A DNA stretch of 59,102 nucleotides, from positions 841,254-900,355 of the forward strand of contig MU277673.1 in assembly GCA_022385805.1 (NCBI GenBank), in the 5' to 3' direction. This document shows, in pieces, positions 13,401 to 25,329 of this stretch (its first letter is position 1; every line of letters starts with the position of its first letter). The notes beneath the pieces were generated by a model. It was not told the DNA's origin. It worked only from the letters and a program-made list of their open reading frames with translations, and ran no database searches. Position numbers and translations under genes: made by a program. The DNA comes from Pilatotrama ljubarskyi. Lineage: Eukaryota > Basidiomycota > Agaricomycetes > Polyporales > Polyporaceae.

Positions 13401-15731
13401 GCATCCTCTGTTCAAACCTGTCCTCACGCATATCACTGAGCATGAAGATGACTGGGTCGGATTCTTGGAGTCGAGCAGCCCGGAAACCTCGGTCCCTCAG
13501 CCTTGGGACCCAAGTACTCGTGCGTGTTGAGCCAGTCCTTTCTAGAGAATATACGCTAATCTTACCTCGACAGCTGCGGTGGAGGCCGTTCGCAACATGA
13601 TCGTCGTGAAATGCTTGCGCCCTGATCGCATCCTGCAAGCAACGGCGGCCTTTGTCAAAACAGTCTTCCAGACTGACCTCTCCATGGTCTCAGCGTATGA
13701 GCTCGGAGCGATGGTTGCTGATGAAATCCAACCCGCTACACCGTTGGCCCTCGTCTCAGTTCCTGGCTACGACGCGAGCTACAGGGTAGAAAACTTGGTG
13801 CAGAACACGGGCTCTCGCTGCACGTCTGTCGCCATGGGTTCGCAGGAAGGCTTCACTCTAGCAGATCAAGCTGTAGCTCTTGCTGCACGGCAAGGCTCAT
13901 GGGTACTGCTCAAGAACGTTCATCTCGCTCCATCTTGGCTTGGACAGCTGGAGAAGAAGCTTCAGACACTCAATCCGCACAGGAACTTCCGCTTGTTCCT
14001 CACCATGGAGGCAAACCCGAGCATCCCCGTCAACATCCTGCGCCAATCTCGCATCCTTATGAACGAGCCTCCGCCCGGTATCAAGGCCAACCTCTCCGAC
14101 TCGCTCCGCAGCATCGCATCTGCACGTCTCACCCAGGGACCCGCCGAGAAGGCGCGGCTGTACTTCCTGCTCGCTTGGTTCCATGCCGTCGTGCAAGAAC
14201 GTCTTCGCTACGTGCCCCTTGGCTGGAGCAAGACCTACGACTTCAACGACTCGGATATGGCTGCTGCCTTCAACACCATCGATACTTGGCTCAACAGCGT
14301 CGCCAAAGGCCGTGCGAACGTCGACCCCGCGTCCATTCCTTGGGACGCCATCCGTACTCTCATCAAGCAGTCAGTCTATGGTGGCCGTGTCGACAGTGAT
14401 TTCGACCAGAAGATCATCGACGCCTTCGTGGACGGCCTGTTCACTCCTGCGGCCTACAATGTCGACTTCGACCTCGTCCCCAGCGTCACTGGTAGCCAGG
14501 TGCTCTCGGTACCCGATGGAACCAAGCTGGACCACTTCCTGTCGTGGGTGCAGCAGCTTCCCGACCGCGAGCCTCCGTCATGGCTCAGTCTTCCTCCTAC
14601 TGCCGAGCGTGTCATCGCTATCGCTCAAGGTATGCAGGATAACTGTCAAACGGCCCGCCAGACACTGACACAGCGAGTACAGGACACGAGCTGCTCGGCA
14701 AGCTTCGCAAGATGCGTATGCTGGCGGACGACGACGATGAAGCAACACCGACCGCTGGGCCATCTCAGGGTCAGGCGTCTCAACAGCCTGCCTGGATGCG
14801 AAACTTGCATGAACGCTGCCGCGAGTGGCTCCAGCAGCTGCCTGCCGTAAGCCCGAGTGTAGGTACCGCAGTGCAGTGATTGACCCGCCATATGCAGAAT
14901 TTCCATACACTGCAGAAGCAGAGCGCTGAGCATCAAGACCCGCTCTACCGTCTGTTCTTCCGCGAGGGCAGCATTGGTAGCAAGCTGCTCATGCAGGTCC
15001 GCAAGGACCTCAGTGATGTCGTCAAGGTGTGCGAGGGTGGCCTCAAGCAAACTAACCACCTCCGTACTCTCATGAGCTCGCTCACCAAGGGTAAGCCATT
15101 TTGTGCTTCACTCGTCATGTGGCTGCACACCGACGGACAAACTCAGGAACCATCCCCGATCACTGGCGCCGCTACAAGGTCCACAAGGCGATGGGTGTCT
15201 CGGAGTGGATTTCGAACTTCGCACGCCGTCTTGCGCAGCTTGACCAAATCGCCGGCTTAGACAATCTCAACAACGTCGAAGTCTGGTTGGGTGGCCTGTT
15301 CTTCCCAGAGGCGTACATCACCGCAACCCGGCAGGCCGTCGCGCATCGCAAGCGGTGGAGTCTGGAGACCCTGCGTCTGCAATTAGATATTGAGAAGGTC
15401 AATGACCCTGGCGCTTTCATTGTCGACGGTGAGTTGTCGTGTAGTGATCTGCACATAGACAAATCACTCACGTAGAACCTCAGGCCTGGTTTTGGAGGGT
15501 GCTGCATGGGCATCGGACAAGCTGGTCCTGAACGACGGCGAGACTGTCCGGCTCGGACCATCCCAGATCCGCTGGGTGCAGTCAGAGGAGCCCGTGCCGG
15601 ACGCAGTGAACTTGCCCGTCTACCTCAACGGCGACCGCAACGACGTGATGTTCACCGTCGACCTGCCGTTCGACAGCGCTGCAGGTGCTCTCGTTGCTAC
15701 TCGTGCTGTCTGCTTGACCGCTGGCGGTTAA
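4467..15731 (+). CDS. dhc2: Cytoplasmic dynein heavy chain, motor half (Dhc2-type)
   Basis: Minus-end-directed microtubule motor that moves nuclei and organelles. Eighteen exons: 4467-4472, 4526-4772, 4827-5391, 5442-5526, 5582-5676, 5730-5809, 5862-5921, 5979-7091, 7143-7857, 7909-8364, 8417-10307, 10363-11069, 11121-13519, 13574-14629, 14683-14846, 14898-15090, 15147-15428, 15484-15731. They sum to 10362 nt, 3453 aa. Order: linker (DHC_N2, about 1-700); AAA1 with GPAGTGKTES at about 746, split by an intron, then CFDEFNR; AAA2 GPSGSGKS at 1048; AAA3 GPPGSGKT at 1423; AAA4 GVSGSGKT at 1765; stalk coiled coils and microtubule-binding tip (about 2007-2320); AAA5, AAA6; C-terminal domain. The roughly 1000-residue dimerising tail is absent and cannot lie upstream, because SmE diverges 187 bp away. 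The first exon is just ATG GAG before GTATGT. Fungal full-length chains exceed 4000 aa, so this is the motor-only half of a split dynein. Confidence 0.95.
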
Positions 15732-15909
15732 GCATGGCGAGTTTGGTTGGATACAATATATCTGGTCTAGGAGTACTGGCTGATACACAATACCCGCATA
15801 TACACATACCATACGTTCTTTCCACGTCATGTTCTCTAGTCAGTAATGAACCTCACGATATCGCTTTCGTCTATCATGCCGCAGATTGTGCTGTCTATTA
15901 GCTACACGA

Positions 15910-17078
15910 TCAAGAGTTTTGTTGTACAACGCTGCCGCCCACGACCTCCAAGACTTTCCAATCGACCTCGATCCCATGAGTCTTAAATATCGCTGCAGCA
16001 TCCTTGGCGATCGCCTCAAAGCCGCTGGTGGCCAGTGCAAGGATCGTCGGCCCTGCTCCGGAAAGGCATATACCAAGGAGGCCCGGATGAGTCGTGGGCG
16101 TGATGTTGGAGGTCACTTCGGGGAGCCCGGGGATCTGACAATCGCCACGGATCAAAATCAAAGCAAGAGGCCCTGGAGACGAGTAACTCACCAGGGTTTT
16201 GCGATACGGCTGATGGACGCGGTCCTTCATCGCCTCGTAGATGAGCTCCGGGTCCGGCGGATTTTGCGCGAGAGCCGTAGTCAGCACCGCTAGCCGCTGC
16301 AGATTGAACACCTGGGCCGTCATGATGGGTGTACATCCTCTACGCACGGGATGTAGGAGATGAGACGCACCAGATCTTTTCGCGAGTACTCCTGCGGTAG
16401 AACCCCGCGGGCCTTTGCCGTACTGAGCTCGAAGCGCGGGATGATTGCAAGGGCCTTGATGCTCTCCGACCATCCGAAGCGCACGTAGTGGCCGATCCCT
16501 AGCGGCGGCTGCGGCGGGTTCAAGCCCCATTCCTCTCCGGCGTCCGGGGGGTACTCGGGGAGGACTTCACTGAGGGGTACGCTCGCGGCCTCCGTCGCGG
16601 CCTGGTCGAGCTCGCGCAGGTACGAGCCCACGAATCCGCCGACTAGGGCTGCAGTCACGTTGTCTGGGTGCCGCTCGACCATCAGGGCGAAGTCGAGCAG
16701 CCGCTCGATGGGGAGCTTGAATTGTCCGAGCTCGTTGCCTAGGAGAACGCCCGCGATGACTGCCGCACCGGATGAGCCGAGTCCGCGGCCGAACGGTATC
16801 TCATTCTCGCAATGAATAGTCAACTGTGGGGGGAAATGGGCGATGCCGTTGCAGCGGAGGACGTAGAGCGCGACGCGGGTGGTCAGGTTCTTGTATGCGT
16901 CGAGGGGGACCTCGTCCGCGCCCTCCCCGGAATAGGTGATCTTGGGCGCACTCGCTGGGCCCTCATCGTCGACCGAGACGGTGAGCGTGAGATGCAAAGA
17001 AAGCGAGAGGCCGACGACGTCGAAGCCGGGGCCGATGTTGGCAGAGGTCGCGGGGACGCGGATGGTGAAAGAGCGCAT
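15910..17078 (-). CDS. THR1: Homoserine kinase
   Basis: Phosphorylates L-homoserine with ATP, the first committed step to threonine; a cytosolic GHMP-family kinase. Exons 16371-17078, 16192-16311 and 15910-16134 give 350 aa. The N-terminus MRSFTIRVPATSANIGPGFD is typical of the family. The GHMP ATP-binding loop PFGRGLGSSGAA is at residues 95-106, and the C-terminal motif GICLSGAGPT is present. Both introns begin GTGCGT or GTGAGT; the second (57 nt) is in frame and open, so an unspliced reading would look intact but carry extra residues. It converges with dhc2, with 178 bp between the stop codons. Confidence 0.95.
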
Positions 17079-17468
17079 CGCGGGTACAGTTCACGCACGT
17101 CGGGCGCTCGCGCGCCTTCTGTCTGGCGCGCCCACTGCCTGCTCGCTCTTGGCCGCGGCCTCGACGTGACTCGACCCGTCAGAGAGCAGACGGTGAGCTC
17201 CCATATTGCTGAAGCCCAAGTCGACGAGGATGTTTCTGCCTCAACTGTCCCCCCTTTCGAGCTAGCCAGCGTAAGCGGGCCTCGCGGTCACGCAATCCAC
17301 ACAGGTGAGCAACGATCGACTTGCTTGGACTACGGTGTCTACTAGGGATACAGAGATTGAGGAGCCTTTGATGTAATGGAGCTATCTGCAGTGCTCCGGA
17401 TGATCTACACCCCCGAAATACTGTAAATAGCCAGTACCCGTTACTAGAGGTATGTCGAGAGATGATGC
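17079..17468. other. Gap with no gene seen
   Basis: This is the upstream region of THR1 and the 3' flank of the secreted-protein gene, both on the minus strand. No further coding sequence stands out. Confidence 0.5.
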
Positions 17469-19046
17469 TTAGGCGACGGTGAAGCTGAGAGGTACCGGTC
17501 AGCGGTTGTCCAGTAGACGCAACAAGAATATTACTCACTAAACCATGTCGTCCAGAGAGCCGTGCTGGGCAATGGCAACGAGGGCAGGTTGGTGGTTCGC
17601 AGCCGCATTGATGGAAGCGAGACGGTAGGCACCAGCAGGGAGACCGCCGGGAACGGTGACGCTGAGAATACCGTTCTCCGCGACGTCGTTGAGGCCCTTG
17701 AAGAAGACGAAGCCGTTGAGGGGGTCAGTGGGCGTCGTCTGGTCGAGCGCGGTGAGCTTGTCGATGACGACGTGCGAGTGGCCCTGGATGTCGCCCTGAG
17801 CGTTCACGACCTGCGGCGCGGCGAAGTAGTTCTCCTGCGCGTTCGTGAAGTGGCCCGTCTCGAGGTGCTGGATGGCCATCTGGATCGTGAAGTTCTGGTT
17901 CGCGGGGACGGTGCCGCCGTTCTTCGGGAACACGAACTTGGACGAGGGCATGTTGTTCACCGACGCGATGACGCCCATCGGCGCTGGGTTGCACGAGCCA
18001 GTCTTGATCTGCTTGCCGTTCGTGATCGGGAGGTTGACGGTCGCGCAGAAGTTGATGAAGTTGTTCGTCGACGTGAGCGAGGGGACCTGGCCGGCGGTGG
18101 GTCTGCGCAGATGGTAGTCAGCAATGTGTCTGATCAGAGGTCACGTATGCTGATCACTTACTGGTCCTGGCCATCGTTGGCGAAACCAGTAGCGATGACC
18201 GACTGCAGGAGAGTCAGCGAGGTCTGAGCGTCGTCACCAGCACCCGCGCCGCCGGCAGCCGCGCCTCCAGCGGCGTTGTTGCCTGCAGCAGCAGTCCCAG
18301 TAGCCTGCATGAACTAGGTGAGTCTTCCGTGTTACTCGGTAGGCCTTCAACAATGACTTACAGCAGCTGCACTCGAAGACGCAACCGTCGCGACACTCGA
18401 GGACGCAACAGCGGCAGCGCTCGAGGACGCAACGGCAGCGGCGCTCGTGGACGCAGCCGCGGTGGAGGCTGCCGCGACACTTGTTGCAGCACCAGCGCTG
18501 CCGCTAGTACCGGCACCAGCACCTGCTGCCGCACTTCCAGCCGCACCACCAGTGGCGGCGTTGTCACCGCCAGCAGTTGCGCCAGTGGCGGCAATGCGCG
18601 CATCACGATCTGCCGCAGTCGTGCAAGTTATGCTCGTTCCTGGCGAGTTGACCAGGGGTAGCGCAGCGCAGCTGTGGGGAAAGGAAGTATCAGAGTGAGT
18701 GATCGTGGGGGCTGGGTTCGGAGATTGTTGTACTCACACGAGGCCACCGGCGCAGGCCTGGGTCACAAACTTGCCGTTCACGCACTGGGCAAACTTGGAG
18801 TCCACACACGCGTTCTCGCCCGCAGTGCACGGCGAGTCTGCGGTGAGTGTTGCGAACTTTTGGCTGTGTGAGTGACGGACAAAGTCAGCGCTAAGTTTGG
18901 AACAATGGGAGCCAAGCGCGGGAGACTCACTTGAGCGCGATCGCGTCCTTGCCGTTTTGGAGCGAGAACGAGGCACGCGAAACGAACCTCGGGCTGGCTG
19001 ATGCAGCGAGGGCGAGCGAGAGCGCGACAAACACGGAGTACTTCAT
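17469..19046 (-). CDS. Secreted protein with CBM19-like module and Ala/Ser linker
   Basis: Function unknown. Exons 18931-19046, 18738-18863, 18362-18671, 18162-18304, 17539-18102 and a 16-nt last exon 17469-17484 give 424 aa. If the last intron is kept, the protein ends at 17538 (419 aa); the spliced ending (DDMVYFTVA) is preferred because the donor GTGAGT and acceptor CTCAG are strong. A signal peptide opens it (MKYSVFVALSLALAASAS). A cysteine module follows (SPCTAGENACVDSKFAQCVN then QACAGGLVCAALPL), whose spacing recalls chitin-binding CBM19. Next is an Ala/Ser/Gly low-complexity stretch of roughly 110 residues, and then a globular C-terminal domain (about 240-424, with PSSKFVFPKNGGTVPANQNF) that is widespread in mushrooms but uncharacterised. 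A cell-wall location is inferred. Confidence 0.85.
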
Positions 19047-19238
19047 GGGGAGGGCTCGTTCAGTAAGGGTATTAGGCGATCTACGCTTGGGCTGGAGGGA
19101 GTGTAGATATCTGGAGCGGACACCGGGTCGCTGGACGAAGCTAAGTCGACGGACTCAGAACACGATTCCAGATCGCTTGAGAGGAGAGAGCGTTCGGGAG
19201 AAGAGCTGAATGAAGAGGCGGCTCTCGAGGCGGACCAA

Positions 19239-19246
19239 CTTATATA
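19239..19246 (-). promoter_or_regulatory. TATA box of the secreted-protein gene
   Basis: TATATAAG on the minus strand about 195 bp upstream of the ATG at 19046. Confidence 0.4.
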
Positions 19247-21249
19247 GAGGTTTGCCACCATCGCTGGTGTTTGCGCGCCTCGGCGCCCCGATAGATGCAA
19301 CAATGGCGATGCGACGGCGCCGACCGCGGCAAAAATACCACGGACCAGTTAGAGGTGAACAATGAACCGATACATGTGGCTCTGGTGCTGACGGTATACA
19401 TTCCCCAGCGTGGTTTCCAGGAGGCGACCGTCCGGGGGGATGGTAGTATAGTGAGCCGTAGCGTGCCGTGGGGTGGCGATGCTGCGAGGTTTGGTGTGAT
19501 CGTAGGTACGTACTGCGTAGATGCTGATGCGCCGATTACGCCGCAGCTTTTCTTGTGCCTCAACTTGGCCTGAAGATCTGGCGACCACACAGCACTATTG
19601 CTCGCACCGGCGCGAATCGGCATCCCGGATCGCATCTCGAGAACAGGTCCCGGCTGCATGGCTTCAGCCAAGAGGCACTCTCTTGCGCCTTACAGCCTGA
19701 GGCTTGCGCTGCTCCGTGTCATTCCAGCAGGTAGCTTCAACTCTCGCGGATGACAGAGCTGTTGCTGATACTCATGAGCCAATTAGACGGGGTATGACGC
19801 CATGCACGAGAGTGACCGCCCATGAGTCTGTGGCGGTTGACTGAAGCTGTCCATCCCGTCAGGTTAACGTTGTCGTGTTGATGTTGTCGAGAAGCTGCAC
19901 AGAAACGCCTGTCATTTGTCGGGTTCTTCTCGTCCAGACGGGGCGCCATGGGACCCCCTGAGCCCGACATGGTCAGTTCGGTACGCGAATTCGGATTGGC
20001 TCTTGTCAAGGCAGACTTTTGAAATCTGGGACGCCATCCCTATACAGCAGTGACTAGGTATCTCTTGCAGTCGAAAGTGAGAAGAGTCGCTCCTGGCCGC
20101 TCGGATCGGCGGTGCATATGCTGTTAATGCAATTGACGAAAACGACTCGTGATCACGGAGGCCCACCGCCTGCAGTGGGAATGCCGAGGGGAGGTCAAGT
20201 TTCAATTCGGCGTCTTTATGACTATGCCGGCCGGATCGCAACCTTTACCAACTCTTGCCGGCCTAAGAACGAGCTGGCACATTCGGAATGGTCGGGTCTT
20301 TGGGATCAGTCACCCTGGATTCCGACGTCGACTAAGGTGCACTTTCCCATAGAAACGCCCGTGACTCTCCTCGCTCACCGAGCAGCCTCGCGACTGCTCG
20401 CACATGACCGTCATCCTGAGCTGCTTACCTTGTAGTGCTTCGGTATCCACGAGGAGACGCTGCAGTTATACAGTGACAATGCAGCACGCCCTCGTCATGA
20501 GCATCCCCGAAGTCGTCTGCACGTACCTCACATACCTTCGATAATGCCGCATGCAGGTACAGAAGGCTGCGGGACATGGGTGACAACTCACGCACTGTAA
20601 GCATATCAGCTCTCACATCCGAGTCTGCACGACTTACGCCGCCAATGTTGAGCCCAGGGTTCTATGTACGGTGACCGTTCAGCATCGTGCAACATATTTA
20701 GCAACCTATACGCACTGGTCAGCAAATTCCGTAGTCCACTCTGACCACAGCTGAGATGGCCCCGCAGGTGCACACATCCTACACTGCGGTCGCGAATCAG
20801 CGCGTTCCTGAGCTGGAAATAGCCTCGTTTGAGACGTCGTCGCTTCTACCCTTTCCAGCGCTGATGCGTGATGTGCCATCGCAGTTAGGCCACACACTCG
20901 CGCGCGGACGTGAGTGTTTTCGGCCGACGTTGTCGATGATGCGCCCAACGTCAAGCTTCGCGATGAGACGGTATCTGCCTATGAGGATGGCAAGGTGTCT
21001 GTTACTGTATATGAAGGCGGCGGCTGATTGATGCAATCTATCATCATGAGAAGTTCAGTGCGAAGTCGTTTCTCCATTTGCGGAGTCGCCTACATGTCTG
21101 CAGCCTTCTTCGCCAAAATCCAAACCAATTGGTGCTATTCTCCATCCAGTTGTGAATGTGCCGCGTTCACAGTGATCTAGCCCATGACCGAGCATACGTA
21201 CTAATAGGAGCCATGCCCCCGTCTGCGTCCACACGGGCAGGTCAAGCGG
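19247..21249. other. 2-kb gap with no gene recognised
   Basis: Open frames here are short, lack splice-linked partners and resemble nothing known to me on either strand. The next recognisable sequence is the methyltransferase relic at 21.25 kb, so older relics too decayed to read by eye may lie here. Confidence 0.4.
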
Positions 21250-21533
21250 GCTCACCTCGCGCATGCCCTCGGAGGACTCCTTTCCCCCATGCCAGGCTCG
21301 ATGATTATTGGTATGCACGGTGCCGCCCCCGAGAAGGGATGCCGGACCGATGCCGTGGGTCCAGAAAACAGCAGCTCACGATGTTCTGCCACTCGCCGGA
21401 GAGCTGGGCGGAGCTTTGGGACGGCGAGGTCTTCAATAAGGGGACGGTCACGGTCGAGGCGAAGCTTGTTGAGTATCCCGGTTTGAAGGACACCATGTTC
21501 TGGTTCATGTATTGGTGCGTCACCAGGCTGTGA
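21250..21533 (+). pseudogene. Relic of an AusD-like methyltransferase (3' part)
   Basis: This stretch matches the C-terminal third of exon 5 of the four methyltransferases downstream. One frame gives HLAHALGGLLSPMPGSMIIG and PEKGCRTDAVG; after about 21375 the match continues in another frame as MFCHSPESWAELWDG, ending FWFMYWCVTRL and a stop. The frame change lies between the two blocks, and no splice pair bridges it. The first four exons and the SAM-binding motif are missing upstream. It lies 0.5 kb before the first intact copy and in the same orientation, so it is probably a fifth array member that has decayed. Confidence 0.8.
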
Positions 21534-22034
21534 GATTGTGCACGACGCGGCTGCTTCGCAGGCGATATCTGTTCCTCGGAGCGGTGTTCGTCGATCCCAT
21601 GACTTAGATAGGGTCAACACCTCACAGGCTCTGTAAAGTCCTGTTTTACCCGCCATAACAGTGCATGATTGCCCATAACGAAGTACAGTGTTGTTGGGCT
21701 ATCGCAGGGGGTTTGCCGAATCCCACATATCCTGTTCGCTCAGAAAATGCACTGCCAGATGCTCGCGAGGCTTGTGCGTTGGGATATCGACTACGTTCAT
21801 ACGAAAGTCTATTAATACTGTTGCTACTGTCGGCGTGTACCACGTGCGGCACGCGTAAATACTCCAGACGGTCTTCTCCCTGTGCATGTCGGCCGAACAC
21901 CGATAAAGGTCAGGGCAATACTTATCCGATTCCGAGTCTCCCGTCTACACTGTCAGAGCTCCCGTAGACCCAATCATTGTCAAACCCCTGCTCCATTCAC
22001 TCCTACTCTCGCAAGCGATCTGAGGCACATCATA
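21534..22034. other. Upstream region of methyltransferase copy 1
   Basis: No gene seen. Unlike the three later copies, no clear TATA box is found within 100 bp of the start at 22035. Confidence 0.4.
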
Positions 22035-23258
22035 ATGGGAGAGGAGGCCACCAACGATTCCACTACTGCCGGTGCTGGCAACGTCAAGTCTGAGCCGAAT
22101 CCGCTGGATGAGGAACTATACTCGATCGACGATGAGGCCTTCGCTTTCATGAAGGCACAAACTGGGATTCAAGACCCGGAAGAACTCAAGAAACACGTCT
22201 TGGCCGTCCAGGCAGAAGCTTACTCGGTACGTGCGCGTACAAACAAGCCGGATTCGGTGCAAAGCCAGAGTGATTCCGCTAATACCGTTCGTGCAGATTC
22301 ACCCCTATCCGTGTATTCGTAACTTCTCGTTTCTCAAGTGAGTCCTACATCGAATATGATCTAGACTTATCCGGGCGTTTGGGATCATACGCCGCCATCT
22401 GACCTTCGCGACTGGGTAGGCTGAAGTTGAGTCGAATGCCGGCATACAAGCAGTTTCTGGCACTCGGAAAGGAACGCAAAGGCGCGATCTTCCTGGACAT
22501 CGGATGCTGTTGTAGGTCCACACTGTGTTGCCAAATGTGGCAATCCAAATTCTGAGTTGAGCATGATCGTAGTTGGTAACGACATCAGGAAGGCCGTCTA
22601 CGACGGGTATCCGATCGAGAACTGTGTCGGCTCCGACCTCCACCCTGGTAAGCACGGATATCAACGAGATCTACAATGAGGATCGTTGACATCCAAGTCC
22701 CTCCCCTCAGAATTCTGGGAACTGGGTCACAAGTTGTTCAGGTCGACTCCGGAGACTTTCCCAGTGCCATTTGTTCCTGGGGACGCATTTGATCCAACGC
22801 ACCTTGAGGCCGTCCCGCCGTTCTACTCACCGGCGGATACTCCTGTCCCTCAACTCTCGACACTCGCCTCGCTGAACCCGCTTCGTGGCCATGTCTCTGC
22901 GATTCATGCATCGGCCTTCTTTCACTTGTTCCCCGAGGAACGGCAGTTCGCACTTGCACAAGCCCTCGCCGGCCTGCTTTCGCCCGAGCCTGGGTCGATG
23001 CTCCTGGGCGCCCACGGAGGACTGCCGGAGAAGGGCTTCCGCTTGGAGGGCCTGCGACCAAATTCACATGGGATCCCCATGTTTTGTCATAGCCCAGAGT
23101 CCTGGAAGGAGTTGTGGGATGGTCAGATTTTCAAGCAGGGAACGGTGAAGGTGAATGCATTCCTACACGAGGTGGAGAGAAAGGACTTGAAGAGCACGCC
23201 CGGAGTGGACCCTGCGGCAAAGTTCTATCTCCTCGTGTGGTCAGTGACTCGATTGTAG
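22035..23258 (+). CDS. AusD-like SAM-dependent methyltransferase, copy 1
   Basis: A class I methyltransferase related to fungal AusD, which methylates a meroterpenoid precursor; the substrate here is unknown. Exons 22035-22226, 22297-22337, 22420-22511, 22573-22647 and 22711-23258 give 315 aa. The SAM-binding motif FLDIGCCFGNDIRKAVYDG is assembled across the exon 3/4 junction (about residues 103-121). Downstream are SDLHPEFWELGHKLF, a GHVSAIHASAFFHLF segment and the C-terminal block MFCHSPESWKELWDG. No signal peptide or membrane helix. Exon 1 is 24 nt longer than in the other copies, giving a longer N-terminus. It is the first intact gene of a four-copy tandem array; no terpene synthase or polyketide synthase is within the window to hint at a pathway. 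Confidence 0.88.
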
Positions 23259-23597
23259 AGGAGCGATGAATACATGTATTGTACTTCACGGAGGAAGCTC
23301 ATCATTACTGCCTGGCCAGTCGCGCATCAAGGAGAGCTGTGGGAGGGCTGAGTACGCAGATTCACGCTGGAACGGTAAGCAATTGAACCTCAATCACACC
23401 GTGCCTGAGGAACTATAACGACCTTCTTATCTCCATAATCCGGGGAAAGTACCCAGGGCCGTTTCCATACTACTCGACTGTATTGTACCCAGGCTGGACG
23501 GTATGCACTGTCGCGTCCCTGAAACCGGACCTATTGATAGCAGGACAAACGCTCGCCGGCTGACACTGCTCCCAATGCCGCTAGGAGCTGTTGTGCC

Positions 23598-23604
23598 TAT
23601 AAAT
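23598..23604 (+). promoter_or_regulatory. TATA box of methyltransferase copy 2
   Basis: TATAAAT 62 bp before the ATG at 23666; copies 3 and 4 have a TATA box at nearly the same distance. Confidence 0.6.
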
Positions 23605-23665
23605 CCTCTGAGTCGCAAGGACCCCAGTAAGATTAGTCCTCACCAGACATCCGACCAAAAGATCA

Positions 23666-24833
23666 ATGGCCGACAACAACAGCCAGACCGCTGCTCGACA
23701 GCCCAGACCTCTTGACGAGAGCCTCTACTCAATCGATGATGAGGCTCTTGAGTTCATGAAGACGCTCACGGGTATCGAGGACCCAGAGAAGCTCAAGAAA
23801 CATATCCTGAACGTCCAGGCTGAAGCGTATGTGGTACGTCAAATGATAGGCTGTAGCTAGATATGAACTGACGTCTTCATCGTGGACCGTGAAGGTTCGA
23901 CCGTACAACTGTATCCGCAGATTCTCGTTCATCAAGTGAGTTGATAGCAATTCAAACGAAATCCCTTGGAGGGAATCAACATAGTCACTTCCCGCAGCCT
24001 CAAGCTAGGACGCTTGCCGGCCTATCAGCAACTCTTGGATCTTGGGAAGAGCCGCAAGGGTGCCATATTCCTGGACATCGGATGCTGCTGTGAGCTCCGC
24101 TAGGATCGGGCCCCAGGCCAGAGCTGACTTGGTCGGTGATGGCAGTCGGGAATGACATCAGGAAAGCCGTATACGATGGATACCCTGTCGAGAACTGCGT
24201 TGCGTCAGATTTGCATCCCGGTGAGTGCGCACCCTCAGCTCCATGCTGGCCTTTCTACTGACCTGACTGTTCCGCCGCCCAGAGTTTTGGGAACTAGGGC
24301 ATAAGCTCTTCAAGTCAACACCGGAGACCTTTCCCATTCCATTCATCCCTGGCGATGCATTTGATCCGCAGCACCTCGAGCCAGTCCCACCGTCCTACTC
24401 GCCACCCGGTACCCCGGTACCTCGGCTTTCAACGCTGACCTCACTCAACCCGCTGCGTGGTCATATCTCCGCCATCCATGCATCGGCCTTCTTCCATCTC
24501 TTCACTGAAGAGCAGCAAGCCCGCCTCGCGCGTGCACTCGCAGGGCTGCTCTCACCCGAGCCAGGGTCGATGATCCTCGGCTCGCATGTCGGACGGCCAG
24601 AGAAGGGCTTGCGCTTGGAAGGCGGGCAACCGAGCTCGACCAGGACCGCGCCCATGTTCTGCCACTCCCCTGAGAGTTGGCGCGAGCTCTGGGATGGGGA
24701 GGTGTTCAAGAGAGGCACCGTGAAGGTGGCGGCGATCCTACAGGAAAGGGAGGGGCGAGATTTGCAGGACCTGCCCGGTTTCATTCCGGGAACGAGGCTA
24801 TATCTGCTGACATGGTCAGTGACTAGGCTCTGA
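23666..24833 (+). CDS. AusD-like SAM-dependent methyltransferase, copy 2
   Basis: Same family and exon plan as copy 1: exons 23666-23833, 23895-23935, 23998-24089, 24146-24220 and 24283-24833 give 308 aa. Exons 1-4 are 168, 41, 92 and 75 nt, identical in length to copies 3 and 4. The motif LDIGCCFGNDIRKAV is intact, as is ESLYSIDDEALEFMK near the N-terminus. The exon 2 acceptor is a plain AAG rather than CAG or TAG, which is unusual but required by alignment with the other copies (VRPYNCIRRFSFI). The gene keeps an open frame throughout and so looks functional. Substrate unknown. Confidence 0.85.
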
Positions 24834-25247
24834 GGGGAAACACCAGGTCAACGAGTCAGAGCGACTTCGTGTCATAGCGAAAGTACGGTAGAATAGTACT
24901 TCGCGCTCTTGGTCCCAGACCCGCCACAATCCGGTTGACCCGCAATGGACCGTGAACCCATGATACTACTCGCGCTTACGCTCCGCTGAGCATTGCAGGA
25001 CATTTGACCAGCAGGAGGCTAGCGTCACTGACAGGAGCTGAGCACCATCCATCAGATACGGAGGTCAAACTTGAAGCTCGTCCCCGACAGACGTCGTGTC
25101 TCCCACAATCGGCACGTATCTCTACGCACTCTTCACCGGCGAAGAGCTGTACTCGCACTCACAAGGAGAAGTCGCCGAAGAGGCTCATGGCAGGCTTTAG
25201 TGCGGACGTCTGCTATATATAGCACGCGCTCCGGAGCAGGTCATACC

Positions 25248-25255
25248 TATATAAA
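25248..25255 (+). promoter_or_regulatory. TATA box of methyltransferase copy 3
   Basis: TATATAAA 75 bp before the ATG at 25330. A second TATATATA lies at 25214-25221. The remainder of the 496-bp gap after copy 2 shows no coding sequence. Confidence 0.55.
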
Positions 25256-25329
25256 CCTCTGTGTCAATTCGATTCGAGCGGTAAATTTGGTCTTCGCACC
25301 TATCTCATATCCCGCAAGCATCAGGAGTC

